Positions 9,044 through 17,338 of a stretch of DNA of 64,000 nucleotides are shown here, piece after piece. A program made the position numbers and the translations under genes. The notes beneath the pieces are model-generated. The model was not told the origin of the DNA. It did no database searches and worked only from the letters and a program-made list of their open reading frames with translations. Source of the stretch: Natrononativus amylolyticus. GTDB taxonomy: Archaea; Halobacteriota; Halobacteria; Halobacteriales; Natrialbaceae. The stretch is from positions 868,001-932,000 of the forward strand of contig NZ_CP101458.1 of the NCBI RefSeq assembly GCF_024362525.1, written 5' to 3'. The number at the start of each line of letters is the position of its first letter. The stretch's first letter is position 1.

Positions 9044-10018
9044 ATGAAGGCCGTCGTGCTGGCTGGCGGATACGCGACCCGGATGTGGCCGATCACCAAA
9101 CACCGGCCCAAGATGTTCCTCCCCGTCGGCGAGTCGACCGTGATCGACCGGATCTTCGCGGAACTCGAGGCCGACGACCGGATCGACGAGGTGTTCGTTT
9201 CGACCAACGAGCGCTTCGCCGCGAGCTTCGAGAGCCACCTCGCGGAGAGCGAGTTCGACAAGCCAACCCTCTCCGTCGAGGACACGAGCGAGGAGGAGGA
9301 CAAGTTCGGCGTCGTCGGCGCGCTCGCCCAGCTGGTCGACCGGGAGGGCGTCGACGACGACCTGCTCGTGATCGCCGGCGACAACCTGATCAGCTTCGCG
9401 GTGTCGGACTTCCTCGACTACTTCGAGTCGAAAGGAGCGCCGACGCTCGCGGCCTACGACGTCGGCTCCCGCGAGAAGGCCAAATCGTACGGGCTGGTCG
9501 AACTCGAGGGCGACCGGGTGGTCGACTTCCAGGAGAAACCAGACGACCCCAAGAGCACGCTCGTCTCGATCGCCTGCTACGCCTTCCCCCGTGACTCGCT
9601 CTCGCTGCTCTCGACGTACCTCGCCGAGGACAACAACCCCGACGAGCCCGGCTGGTTCGTCCAGTGGCTCCAGAACAGAGAGCCCACCTACGCCTACACG
9701 TTCGAGGGCGCCTGGTTCGACATCGGCACCCCGGAGAGCTACCTCGAGGCCGTCTCCTGGCACCTCGAGGGCGAGTCGCTCGTCGACGAGACGGCGACCC
9801 TCGAGAACGTCACGATCGGCGAGAACGTCCACGTCATGAGCGGGGTGACCCTCGAGAACAGCAACCTCGACCACGCGGTTATCTTTCCGGAGGCCACGGT
9901 CAGGAACGCGGACATCCGGCGGTCGATCATCGACGAGGGAACCCACCTCGAGAAGATGGACCTCGCGGGGGCGCTGATCGGTGCCCACACGACGATCACG
10001 AACGAACCGTCACAGTAG
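9044..10018 (+). CDS. Sugar-phosphate nucleotidyltransferase
   Basis: A 324-residue NTP-transferase of the RfbA/GlmU-like family that activates a sugar 1-phosphate to a nucleotide sugar. The nucleotide-binding signature LAGGYATRMWP occurs at residues 6-16, with KPMFLPVG-like KMFLPVGES after it. The metal-site Asp is in AGDNL. The last about 80 residues form short hexapeptide-like repeats (NVTIGENVHV, NADIRRSIID), suggesting a small left-handed beta-helix tail. The ATG at 9044 begins directly at the catalytic domain; the longer reading upstream is a shadow of the SprT gene. It probably supplies glycosylation or exopolysaccharide synthesis; the substrate is unknown. Confidence 0.88.
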   Translation: MKAVVLAGGYATRMWPITKHRPKMFLPVGESTVIDRIFAELEADDRIDEVFVSTNERFAASFESHLAESEFDKPTLSVEDTSEEEDKFGVVGALAQLVDREGVDDDLLVIAGDNLISFAVSDFLDYFESKGAPTLAAYDVGSREKAKSYGLVELEGDRVVDFQEKPDDPKSTLVSIACYAFPRDSLSLLSTYLAEDNNPDEPGWFVQWLQNREPTYAYTFEGAWFDIGTPESYLEAVSWHLEGESLVDETATLENVTIGENVHVMSGVTLENSNLDHAVIFPEATVRNADIRRSIIDEGTHLEKMDLAGALIGAHTTITNEPSQ

Positions 10019-10249
10019 GGCCTCTACCGTCTCCTTCATCGAGGCGCTGGCTATCGATGAGTGTCTCAGCGCCGTCGATCCCCGCGAACGGAGAGCGGTC
10101 GGAACCCGCCAGTGGTCAGTGTCGGTAACGGCACCTCGTGAAACGGGGCGTATCGAATCGACCGGTCGTCTCGAGGGGCAACTCGCGTCGAGTTCGGGGA
10201 GCGGATAGTACCAGAGTGATTAATATACCAGTTCGCGTGGAGGACCTCC

Positions 10250-11095
10250 ATGGTCCCACCGATCCCACGACTTCCGGTCGGGCCGCGGGATATCGGAGTG
10301 TTCGTGGCGATCGCGCTCGCGCTCGGATGGATCGCCGGCAACCCCTCTGCCACCTACGAAATCGTATTCGACCAACCGCCACCGACCGCCGTCGCGTTGA
10401 CGCTGTTCGCGATATTTGCGCTCTCGCCGCTTATCGCGGTCGCAGTACTCGTTCGCCGCCTTCGAGTCGGGGACGGGCTCCGGGCCTTCCTTCGCGAGCG
10501 CTTTCGCTGGCGCACCGACGTCCGGTGGTACGTGGTCGCGACCGGGTTGTTTCCCGCGCTCGCCGCAGTCACCTATCTCGTCGTTAGCACCGTCGTCGAG
10601 CCCGTTCCCGTCGATCCGTATATCGCCGGCTTGATCCTCCTCGAGGTGGTCACGCTCGGAATTTTCTTCAATCTCGTCGAGAACTACGGCTGGCGCGGAT
10701 TCCTCCAGGAGGCGCTTCAATCGCGCGTTTCGGCCGTGGCGGCGGCGATCGTCGTCGGCGTAGTCTGGGGACTGTGGCACGCGGCGCTGTTCCTGCCCGG
10801 CGGCCAGTTCGAGGCCATCCCGGTGTCGAGCTACGCGCTCGTGATCGTCGGCCAGTCCGTCGTCATCGGGTGGCTGTACAACTCGACCCGGGGGAGCGTT
10901 CTTCTCGCCGCGATCATGCACACGTCCTTCAACGCCTCGTTCGGCGTTCTCATCACGTCGCTGATTCTGGCGGACGCATCGGTCGACGCACTGTACGCTG
11001 TGACCGCCGTCGCGGTCTGGTCCACCGTCGCGGTGATCGCGTATCGGACCGATCCGTCCACGCTTCAGCGGCGAGTCGCCGGCTCGTCGGGCTGA
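10250..11095 (+). CDS. CPBP-family membrane protein with altered first motif
   Basis: A 281-residue polytopic membrane protein of the CPBP/ABI family, second in this window. Around seven hydrophobic segments are visible. The motif 1 region reads ENYGWRGFL (E144, N145, R149), where active members have EExxxR, so the second glutamate is replaced by asparagine. Motif 2 (H177 in LWHAALF) and motif 3 (H224 and N228 in MHTSFN) are intact. It may still bind metal or may be a non-peptidase member. The gene stands alone after a 231-base gap in which I see no other gene; a taatatac-like AT-rich stretch at about 10218-10228 may be its promoter. Confidence 0.8.
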   Translation: MVPPIPRLPVGPRDIGVFVAIALALGWIAGNPSATYEIVFDQPPPTAVALTLFAIFALSPLIAVAVLVRRLRVGDGLRAFLRERFRWRTDVRWYVVATGLFPALAAVTYLVVSTVVEPVPVDPYIAGLILLEVVTLGIFFNLVENYGWRGFLQEALQSRVSAVAAAIVVGVVWGLWHAALFLPGGQFEAIPVSSYALVIVGQSVVIGWLYNSTRGSVLLAAIMHTSFNASFGVLITSLILADASVDALYAVTAVAVWSTVAVIAYRTDPSTLQRRVAGSSG

Positions 11096-11199
11096 GCCCC
11101 CGTCATCGACCGCGACCGCCCGTGGTACCGGTCGAGGGGCGATATCCTCGAGCCGTCGGTAACCGATACAGATACTACCGCCGTCCTCCTCGAGAGGTT

Positions 11200-11661
11200 A
11201 TGAGTACGACGAGTTATCGGCCGTATTCGAGCCGGGCTCGAGCAGCGGCGGTCTCCGGATACGCGGCCGCCGCATGGGCGCTTCTGTTCGGCGCCGCGCA
11301 CGTCTACTGGGCGGTCGGCGGGACTCTCGGCCTCCAGGGCAACGCCATGACGGGAGTGTTGCTCGCGATCAACCTGATCGCGATCCCGCTCTGTTTTCTC
11401 GCCGCGATCGTCGCGCTCGCGCTCGTACGCTCCTGGGGTGTCGTCGTGCCGCGCCGGCTCTGGCACGCCGCGGCTTGGGGTGCAGGAGGGGTGCTCGCGC
11501 TGCGGGGTGTCGTCGGCCTCGCACAGACCGTGCTGTCACAGGAACCCACGCCGCTTCTCCTCGCGGCCTACGATTCTTGGTTCCTGCTCGGCGGAGCGCT
11601 GTTCTTCGCGCTCGCCGCGTCGAGCCGTCGGACCGAACGCACGCCGGCGGATTTTCGGTAG
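11200..11661 (+). CDS. DUF3995-like integral membrane protein
   Basis: A 153-residue protein with four membrane helices at roughly 15-40, 48-72, 88-110 and 120-140. The segment AAWALLFGAAHVYWAVGG near the N terminus is typical of the DUF3995 family of unknown function. The ATG at 11200 gives a short hydrophilic start before helix 1. It has no obvious operon partner and lies between a CPBP protein and an RlmJ-like gene in the same direction. Confidence 0.7.
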   Translation: MSTTSYRPYSSRARAAAVSGYAAAAWALLFGAAHVYWAVGGTLGLQGNAMTGVLLAINLIAIPLCFLAAIVALALVRSWGVVVPRRLWHAAAWGAGGVLALRGVVGLAQTVLSQEPTPLLLAAYDSWFLLGGALFFALAASSRRTERTPADFR

Positions 11662-11785
11662 CCGAGTAACCGCGGGCGGGTGAGAACCCGCCCATCCCGT
11701 GGAGCACCCGCGAATCGCGATTCGGAACGCGGCGCGAGCGCGCCGCTCAATCAGGATTATGGGGGCCCCGCTCGAGGAGGGTGTA

Positions 11786-12694
11786 ATGACGTACACGCAC
11801 TACGGGGAGATCGGGGACGTCTGGAAACACCTCCCGCTCGCCGAAATCCTGGCGATGGAACCCCCAGCGGCGTACTGGGAATCGCACGCCGCCTCCGGGC
11901 TGTACGAACTCGCGCCGGAGCCGAACCAGGTGTACGGAGCCGTCCGCTACCTCGAGCGGGCGACCGCGTCCGACGTCCTGCGTCGCTCGCCCTACACGGA
12001 GCTCCTCGAGTCGTACCGAAACGACGAGGGAGTCCTCGACCGCTATCCGGGGTCGCCCGTCATCGCGATGTCCCTTCTCGAGGGGACTCGAGCGTCGTCG
12101 GATCGGCCGACGTTTCTGTTCTGCGATACCGAAGCGGCCGCCGTTCGATCGGTCCGGGAGCACGCACACGCCCTCGGGGTTCGGGAGTCCGACGTCACGA
12201 CGGTCCACGGCGACGGCATTTCGACCCTCTTCGACGCCCTGTCGACGGCCTCCTCGGCGGAGATCGCGGGAACGTTCGCTCACGTCGACCCGTACACGCC
12301 GATGGCCGCCGGAGAACGCGGCCGGACCGGGTGGGACCTCTTCCGGCGGCTGCTCGAGAAGGGCGTTCGAGCGATGCTGTGGTACGGATATCAGACGGAA
12401 GACGAGGAAGCGCAGTGGAGAGCCTTCCTCGAGGATCGGCTGGATTCGACGGGGTTCGACGGCGAGCGGTACGGGCTGTGGACGGGCGAGATTGTCGTCG
12501 ACGCGTTCGCCGACCCGGAGACCAGCGCCACGCACCCGGGCGTCTTCGGGAGCGGCGTGCTCTGCGGGAATCTCGCGGATCGAACGATCGACCGGTGTCG
12601 GGCGGTCGGCGAGGGGCTCGTCTCGTGCTACGCCGACGCGGTGCTTCCGGACGGCAACGACGGGTCGCTGTCGTTCGTCGAACCCTGCCCCTGA
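11786..12694 (+). CDS. RlmJ-like (COG2961) methyltransferase-fold protein
   Basis: A 302-residue protein whose layout follows RlmJ, the bacterial 23S rRNA A2030 N6-methyltransferase. An N-terminal YGEIGDVWKH segment matches the RlmJ GNHADVLKH region, WESHAASGLYEL (31-42) matches the DTHAGAGRYQL motif, YPGSP (87-91) is shared exactly, and AHVDPY (166-170) stands where RlmJ has the catalytic IDPPYE. Loss of one proline and replacement of the glutamate leave activity uncertain. The ATG at 11786 was chosen because it is preceded by a clear GGAGG, unusual among the mostly leaderless genes here; a longer reading has no such support. Family assignment is by motif recall, not a search. Confidence 0.65.
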   Translation: MTYTHYGEIGDVWKHLPLAEILAMEPPAAYWESHAASGLYELAPEPNQVYGAVRYLERATASDVLRRSPYTELLESYRNDEGVLDRYPGSPVIAMSLLEGTRASSDRPTFLFCDTEAAAVRSVREHAHALGVRESDVTTVHGDGISTLFDALSTASSAEIAGTFAHVDPYTPMAAGERGRTGWDLFRRLLEKGVRAMLWYGYQTEDEEAQWRAFLEDRLDSTGFDGERYGLWTGEIVVDAFADPETSATHPGVFGSGVLCGNLADRTIDRCRAVGEGLVSCYADAVLPDGNDGSLSFVEPCP

Positions 12695-12747
12695 TCGCGG
12701 CGGACGTTCACGACCCCGGAAACCGATCTGGTCGCGATTTCTCCACC

Positions 12748-13335
12748 TCAGTACTGCGAACGCTCGATCCGCTCCGGCGCCTCGAACGTCGTCGCTAGCT
12801 CGAGCAACTGGACTAGAATCCGTCCCGTTGCCCCCCAGACGGTGTAGCCGTCGACGTGGAAGTAGTGGATGACGATCTCGCCGTAGTAGGGGTGGTCCCG
12901 GCGGTCGTACTCGTAGTTCTCGGGGTCGAGAAACGCCGCGACCGGAAGGACGGCGATCTCGGCGACCTCGTGCTCGTCCGGTTCGTACTCCCGGTCGGGG
13001 ATCCGGGCGACGAACGGCGTCACCGCGTACTCCGTCACCGTCCGGATGTCGTCGAGCTGGCCGACGATCTCGGCTTCGTCGGCCTCGAGGCCGATCTCCT
13101 CGTAGGCCTCGCGGAGGGCGGTGTCGAGGATCGTCTCGTCCTGGCGTTCGGCGCCGCCGCCGGGGAAGCTCATCTGGCCGGGGTGTTCGCCGAGGTGGTC
13201 GGCCCGCTTGGTGACGAGCAGGTGGTCCTCGCCGTCGCGGTCGATCACCGGCGCGACGACCGCCGCGTCGTGTTCCTCGTCGTCGATCTCGCGGGGCTCG
13301 TGGGCCGCGACGGGTTCGAGGTTCATGCGCGTCAT
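12748..13335 (-). CDS. Nudix hydrolase, CoA pyrophosphatase type
   Basis: A Nudix protein of 195 residues (or 192 if the next ATG is used). The Nudix box GX5EX7REUXEEXGU is seen as GGGAERQDETILDTALREAYEEIGL, split around residues 66-90, and it is preceded by the CoA-pyrophosphatase signature (KRADHLGEHPGQMSFPGG). The family cleaves CoA or acyl-CoA to 4'-phosphopantetheine and 3',5'-ADP. The start at 13335 makes a 4-base overlap (ATGA) with the stop of the upstream gene, which indicates translational coupling. Confidence 0.9.
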   Translation of the reverse strand: MTRMNLEPVAAHEPREIDDEEHDAAVVAPVIDRDGEDHLLVTKRADHLGEHPGQMSFPGGGAERQDETILDTALREAYEEIGLEADEAEIVGQLDDIRTVTEYAVTPFVARIPDREYEPDEHEVAEIAVLPVAAFLDPENYEYDRRDHPYYGEIVIHYFHVDGYTVWGATGRILVQLLELATTFEAPERIERSQY

Positions 13336-13820
13336 TCGGCTCCCGACCCCGCCTCGTCGAGCCTGGCTCGTTCGGCCGCGAGGTCGATCGGCGCCCACGC
13401 CTCGAGGTCGTAGCTGACGTCGATCAACGCCGCGATCCGGTCGTCGTCGCCCGCCTCGACCGCCTCGTCGACGGCTCGAGAGAAGCGGGCGCCAGCGCTG
13501 TCGCCGAGCGCGTCCCGGTCGAGGCGCCGCCGGTCGACGTCGAGGATGTGCGGGACGTCCTCGGCGTGCTCGGGCGTCGTCGGAAACGCCGTCGGGCCGG
13601 CGACCAGCAGGGGCTCGTCGACGGCCGGGTCGGACGGAACGTGTCGAACGAGCGCAAACGAGTCGAGGGCGTCCTCGATCGCCTCGTCAGCCGCGTCGGC
13701 GTCTACCGACCCCCCGTCGGCCCGAAAGGCGGCCTCCGAGAGGGCGGTCTCGAGTTCCGCGCGGGTGAGCCCGCCGAAGAGGTCGACGACCCCGGCGAGT
13801 TCGTCGGCGGTCGCGTTCAT
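13332..13820 (-). CDS. Conserved haloarchaeal protein of unknown function
   Basis: An acidic, mostly alpha-helical 162-residue protein with no family I can name confidently. The N-terminal part (LAGVVDLFGGLTRAELETAL) looks like a small helical domain, and the C-terminal part ends in a charged helix (DLAAERARLDEAG). Its stop overlaps the start of the Nudix gene by 4 bases, so the two are probably made together. The start at 13820 was chosen because the codons upstream are a Ser/Arg-rich shadow. Confidence 0.7.
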   Translation of the reverse strand: MNATADELAGVVDLFGGLTRAELETALSEAAFRADGGSVDADAADEAIEDALDSFALVRHVPSDPAVDEPLLVAGPTAFPTTPEHAEDVPHILDVDRRRLDRDALGDSAGARFSRAVDEAVEAGDDDRIAALIDVSYDLEAWAPIDLAAERARLDEAGSGAE

Positions 13821-13872
13821 GGCCAGAGAGACGGCTGCCGGTGGGATTAGTCTTTGCGCTCCGGCGGCCGCG

Positions 13873-14229
13873 TTACGTCGAGCGCTCGAGCGAGAGGTCG
13901 GCCGTCTCGACGCCCGCGGCCGTCGCCCGGTCGTTCGCGTCGAGTAACTGCTCGAGTTTCGCCTCGAACTCCGCCTCCGTGAGCTCGCCGGCGGCGTAGC
14001 GGTTCTGGAGGGTCGTGACGGGGTCGACCTCGGCGCGGTCCTCGGCGGGCGATCCGACCCGCTGGGTGAGATACCAGACGAGAAAGACGCTGACGACCAG
14101 CAACGCGGTGATCGCGACGGCGTACAGCGGGCCAGCAAAGAGCAGCGCGGCGATGATCACGACGTCCGCGAGGACGAACTTGACGACGAAGATCTCCGTC
14201 AGATCGTAGCCGTCATCGGAGCCAGCCAT
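13873..14229 (-). CDS. SHOCT-domain membrane protein
   Basis: A 118-residue protein with two membrane helices (about 13-33 and 35-54) followed by a soluble SHOCT module near residues 69-98 (DPVTTLQNRYAAGELTEAEF). SHOCT is a short oligomerisation or tethering module found at the ends of many prokaryotic membrane proteins. The start at 14229 gives a short charged leader. It shares direction with the genes on both sides; its own role is unknown. Confidence 0.8.
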   Translation of the reverse strand: MAGSDDGYDLTEIFVVKFVLADVVIIAALLFAGPLYAVAITALLVVSVFLVWYLTQRVGSPAEDRAEVDPVTTLQNRYAAGELTEAEFEAKLEQLLDANDRATAAGVETADLSLERST

Positions 14230-14276
14230 ACCGGGGCGTAGGCGCGCGAGGCGAATAACTGTAGGGGGACCGAGAG

Positions 14277-15380
14277 TTACGCCTCGAGCCACGGCGTCGC
14301 CGCGGCGACGACCGCCTCGGGGTCGAACGGCGCCTCGAGCCACGCCGGGAGCCGCGTATCCTCTCCCGGTGGAGAGATCGCACCGGCGTACCGGCCGATC
14401 TGCTCGCGCTCGCCCGCGGCGTCGTACGCGAGGCCGTTGAACGCCGCGTCGGCGGCGAACCGGTCGACGAACCGGTCCCCGGTCGCGCGGTAGCGCCGCC
14501 GCAGGCCGTCGTAGTCGGGTTCGACGCCCCGCGACTCGAGGACTCGAAACAGCGCCGCGGCAACCTCCCGGCTCATCCCCTCGAGGCCGGTTTCGCCGTC
14601 GACCGCCCGGTGGTCGTGCTCGTGGCGGCCGAGGTCGACCTGGGCGGTGCCCGCGAAGCCGGCGTGTTCGAAGGCGTCGCCGAGGGTGGCGACCTCGAGA
14701 CCCCACGCCCGCGGCGGGCGCAACCGACGAGCGAGGTCGGCGGTGAGGGCGAACTCGCCGGCCAGCGCGTAGCGAAACGCCCCGAGGTAGTCGACGACCG
14801 GCTCGCCGTGGGCGTCGGCGAGCGCCTCGAGGAGCGGCTCGTAGAGGAGCCGACAGAGCCGGCCGTAGAGCCGGCCGTCCTCGACGCGGGCGTAGTACCC
14901 CTTCGAGAAGTCGAAGCCCATCGTCAGCGGGGCGAGCAGCCGCGAGACGTGTCCCGCCTCGTAGCTGCGGGCGTCGGCGTCGTGAACGACGACGTGCTCG
15001 AAGTCGGCGGCCGCCGGCCCGAGCGCGAGCCAGACGTCACGGCCCTTCCCGAACCCGTTGGCGAGGCCGGCCTCCGCCAGTACGGAGCTGACGCCGGGAC
15101 CGGTACACCAGAGGACGCGCAGCGAGAGATCGAACGACTCGAGCCACTCCCGGAACGGGCCGATGCGCTCCGCGCTCGCTCGGACGGGGACGAAAACGGC
15201 ACCCGGATCGACGACCTCGAGTTCCGCGAGCGTCGCCTCGGCGGCGGGGCTGGCGTGCTCGCGGGCGGTCATCGGCACGACGACGGCCGTCTCCTCGAGG
15301 ACGGCCGGCCGGACCGGAAAGCCCGCTCCCGTCTCCCCCAGGTCGTGGAGCGTCGTGATCCGCTCCTGTACGTACTCCAT
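14277..15380 (-). CDS. GpgS-like glycosyltransferase (GT81 type)
   Basis: A 367-residue GT-A-fold enzyme resembling glucosyl-3-phosphoglycerate synthase. The metal/nucleotide motif is HDADARSYE (D134, D136). It is followed by MGFDFSKGYYARVE, VDYLGAFRYALAGEFA and RAWGLEVATLG, and a late His-rich segment DLGRHEHDHR (about 260-270) is also characteristic. GpgS uses a nucleotide-glucose and 3-phosphoglycerate to begin glucosylglycerate synthesis, a compatible-solute or methylglucose precursor route in other organisms. The substrate here is not proven, and no phosphatase partner is adjacent. Confidence 0.78.
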   Translation of the reverse strand: MEYVQERITTLHDLGETGAGFPVRPAVLEETAVVVPMTAREHASPAAEATLAELEVVDPGAVFVPVRASAERIGPFREWLESFDLSLRVLWCTGPGVSSVLAEAGLANGFGKGRDVWLALGPAAADFEHVVVHDADARSYEAGHVSRLLAPLTMGFDFSKGYYARVEDGRLYGRLCRLLYEPLLEALADAHGEPVVDYLGAFRYALAGEFALTADLARRLRPPRAWGLEVATLGDAFEHAGFAGTAQVDLGRHEHDHRAVDGETGLEGMSREVAAALFRVLESRGVEPDYDGLRRRYRATGDRFVDRFAADAAFNGLAYDAAGEREQIGRYAGAISPPGEDTRLPAWLEAPFDPEAVVAAATPWLEA

Positions 15381-15516
15381 CGGTGGGTAGTTCGAGCGCA
15401 CGGTAAAAACGCCCACGACTCCGGCAGCCCCGCCTCGAGTGCGTTCCTGTCCGTCTGCGAACACCCGCTCCGGCGAGCACCGGTCTTTTTCTCCCCCTCC
15501 TTCGTAGTGGCCGAAC

Positions 15517-15687
15517 ATGAAATCGGTCCGAAAGGCACTCCGCGACGGCGAACTCGACAAAGACACCTACGAGCGGGTCACTTGCGCCGACTGTGGCAAG
15601 CCGCTGAAAACCAAGAACGATCCCGAGACGATCACCACGATCCGGACCTGTCCCGACTGCGGCGCCGAGTGGAAGGAGCTGCGGTAG
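15517..15687 (+). CDS. HVO_0758-like small zinc-finger protein
   Basis: A 56-residue protein with one zinc-ribbon: TCADCGK (23-26) and TCPDCGA (45-48). It is preceded by a basic/acidic helix MKSVRKALRDGELDK. I recall near-identical small proteins in other haloarchaea under the name HVO_0758 family; the role is unknown. It is divergent from the GpgS-like gene and converges with the aldo/keto reductase gene. Confidence 0.82.
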   Translation: MKSVRKALRDGELDKDTYERVTCADCGKPLKTKNDPETITTIRTCPDCGAEWKELR

Positions 15688-15717
15688 GCGGCGGCTGCGG
15701 CGAGTCTGGCGCGGTCG

Positions 15718-16803
15718 CTACTCGAAGACCGCGTCGAACGCCTGGGCACCGAGCGGATCGAATCGTCCCGCCGCGACGTTCTCCTCGACGTGAGCGCGCC
15801 CGCGCATCCCCACCAACGACGACGTTACGCCGGGGGCCGAGCGGGCGAAGTTGAGCGCCCGCTGGACCGTCGAGTCGCCCTCGAGACGCGCCGCGACCGC
15901 CTCCGGCAGTTCCTCGGCGAGGTCGCCCTGGGCGATGCTCGCGCTCGTGAAGACGTTCAGCCCGGCGTCGGCGGCGAACCAGAGCGCGCTCGTCGCCCCG
16001 TCGGCGCCCTCGTGGGCCGCGACGGTGAACGCGTCGGCCATCACGACGTTGAACGGGAGCTGGATCGCCCGGAAGTGCGTGCCGCCGGTCCCCGCCTCCC
16101 GGGAGGCCGCCCTGGCGCGCTCGACCACCTCGGGCAGCGAGAGGTACGAGGGGTGGTCTGCGGGCACCCGAAACGCCTCCCAGGTGGCGACCCCGTAGTG
16201 GCCGATGTCGCCCGCCGCCGCCCGCTCCTCGAGTCGCGTGAACGTCGCCTCGAGCTGGTCGTACACCCGCTCGTGGGGGTACTCGCGGAGCTGCGTCTCG
16301 GGGTTGTGGACGTAGTAGAGGTCGATCTCGGTCCCGAGATTTTCGAGCGACCGGTCCAGCTGGTCCTCGACGTAGTCGGGCGCGATACAGTGGCTGCCGG
16401 CGACGAGGTCCTCGCGGGAAACGAGGCCGGCGTCGACGTACTCCTCTTTGACGAACTCCCCCGGATTATCTGGGCGCTCGCCGTCGAACGGGACGAACCC
16501 GCCCTTCGTCGCCACGAGGACGGCGTCGCGGTCGACGTCGCTTTCCTCGAGTGCGCGGCCGACGACCCGCTCGCTGCGCTGACAGCGGTAGTTGATCGCG
16601 GTGTCGAGGACGTTACAGCCCGACTCCAGGGCCGTCAGGATCGCCTCTTCGTACTCCTCGTCCACCGCGTCCGTCGGCTCGCCGAGGTAGGTGCCGAGGC
16701 CGATGCTCGAGACGAGGCCGTCGCCGTAGCGCCGGAAGTAGGTATTGCCGAACTCCTCGTGGTGGGCGTCGCGGTAGTCCCAGGTCGCGGGGCCGGTTGC
16801 CAT
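15718..16803 (-). CDS. Aldo/keto reductase
   Basis: A 361-residue NAD(P)H-dependent oxidoreductase with the AKR catalytic tetrad visible: D67 and Y72 in DTAINY, K100 in VATKGG, and H166 in YYVHNPE. The closing GVTSSLVGMR binds the cofactor. It is longer than a minimal AKR (about 280-330), the extra length being a loop after residue 100 (FDGERPDNPGEF). Substrate unknown; a carbonyl or sugar reductase role is usual for the family. It is the last well-formed gene before the AT-richer scar at 16.9-17.3 kb. Confidence 0.9.
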   Translation of the reverse strand: MATGPATWDYRDAHHEEFGNTYFRRYGDGLVSSIGLGTYLGEPTDAVDEEYEEAILTALESGCNVLDTAINYRCQRSERVVGRALEESDVDRDAVLVATKGGFVPFDGERPDNPGEFVKEEYVDAGLVSREDLVAGSHCIAPDYVEDQLDRSLENLGTEIDLYYVHNPETQLREYPHERVYDQLEATFTRLEERAAAGDIGHYGVATWEAFRVPADHPSYLSLPEVVERARAASREAGTGGTHFRAIQLPFNVVMADAFTVAAHEGADGATSALWFAADAGLNVFTSASIAQGDLAEELPEAVAARLEGDSTVQRALNFARSAPGVTSSLVGMRGRAHVEENVAAGRFDPLGAQAFDAVFE

Positions 16804-16979
16804 GCTCGAGGGTTGGCGGGTCGGAAACAAAAGTCCGACTGCCGAACTCGGCGGTCGTCTCCCACCTCGAGGCGCCCAGGTGCGCAACAAAAACGCTCTC
16901 GACAGCCGCGTCAACCGGATGTAGACCGGTGGGCGGAAACGCGGCGTCGCAACGATCTGCCTCACCCGGTTTAGCGGGC

Positions 16980-17338
16980 GTTGATCAGATGATTTCTTTC
17001 AGGTCCCGCTGTACGTACTGAGCTATCGGCGGAGCCCGATGGATTTGCGGCATGGTTCCTGCCGACAGACCCGCGTGCGGAGCGAGGAACTGCTGAGTGA
17101 TTAGTAGTGACGAAGTCAGATCGTCTACGACGCGTACTCGTGTGCGTTTGAGGAAGCTGAACGTTAGCTCGCTCTTTCCTTCGTTTCGCCGGATGGCTAT
17201 CGCTCTATCAGGGTTTCAGAAGAACACGTCTGTGATAGATTACGACAGCGGGTTACTGAACGTTTCACCGATGGAGCCGCTGACACCCTGGCAGTAAGTG
17301 CAACTAATAGCTGGGCACGGATCCGCACAGGCATCCAA
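16980..17338. other. AT-richer intergenic scar with no intact gene
   Basis: This stretch is visibly poorer in G+C than either flank and rich in stop codons. The + strand frame that runs into the kinase is open from 17168 and reads, around 17200-17310, SPDGYRSIRVSEEHVCDRLRQ and then VTERFTDGAADTLAVSATN. This looks like real former coding sequence; the YRSIRVSEE part is reminiscent of ribbon-helix-helix antitoxins. Before that an in-frame TAG at 17165 is preceded by a similar protein-like stretch (IVYDAYSCAFEEAER). I see no transposase motifs or terminal repeats. It is best read as debris of an insertion or deletion that removed the start of the neighbouring kinase. Confidence 0.5.

Noticed and set aside
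17097-17297. 66-codon + strand reading frame
   Set aside because: It lies in a different frame from the protein-like remnant and has no recognisable motif.
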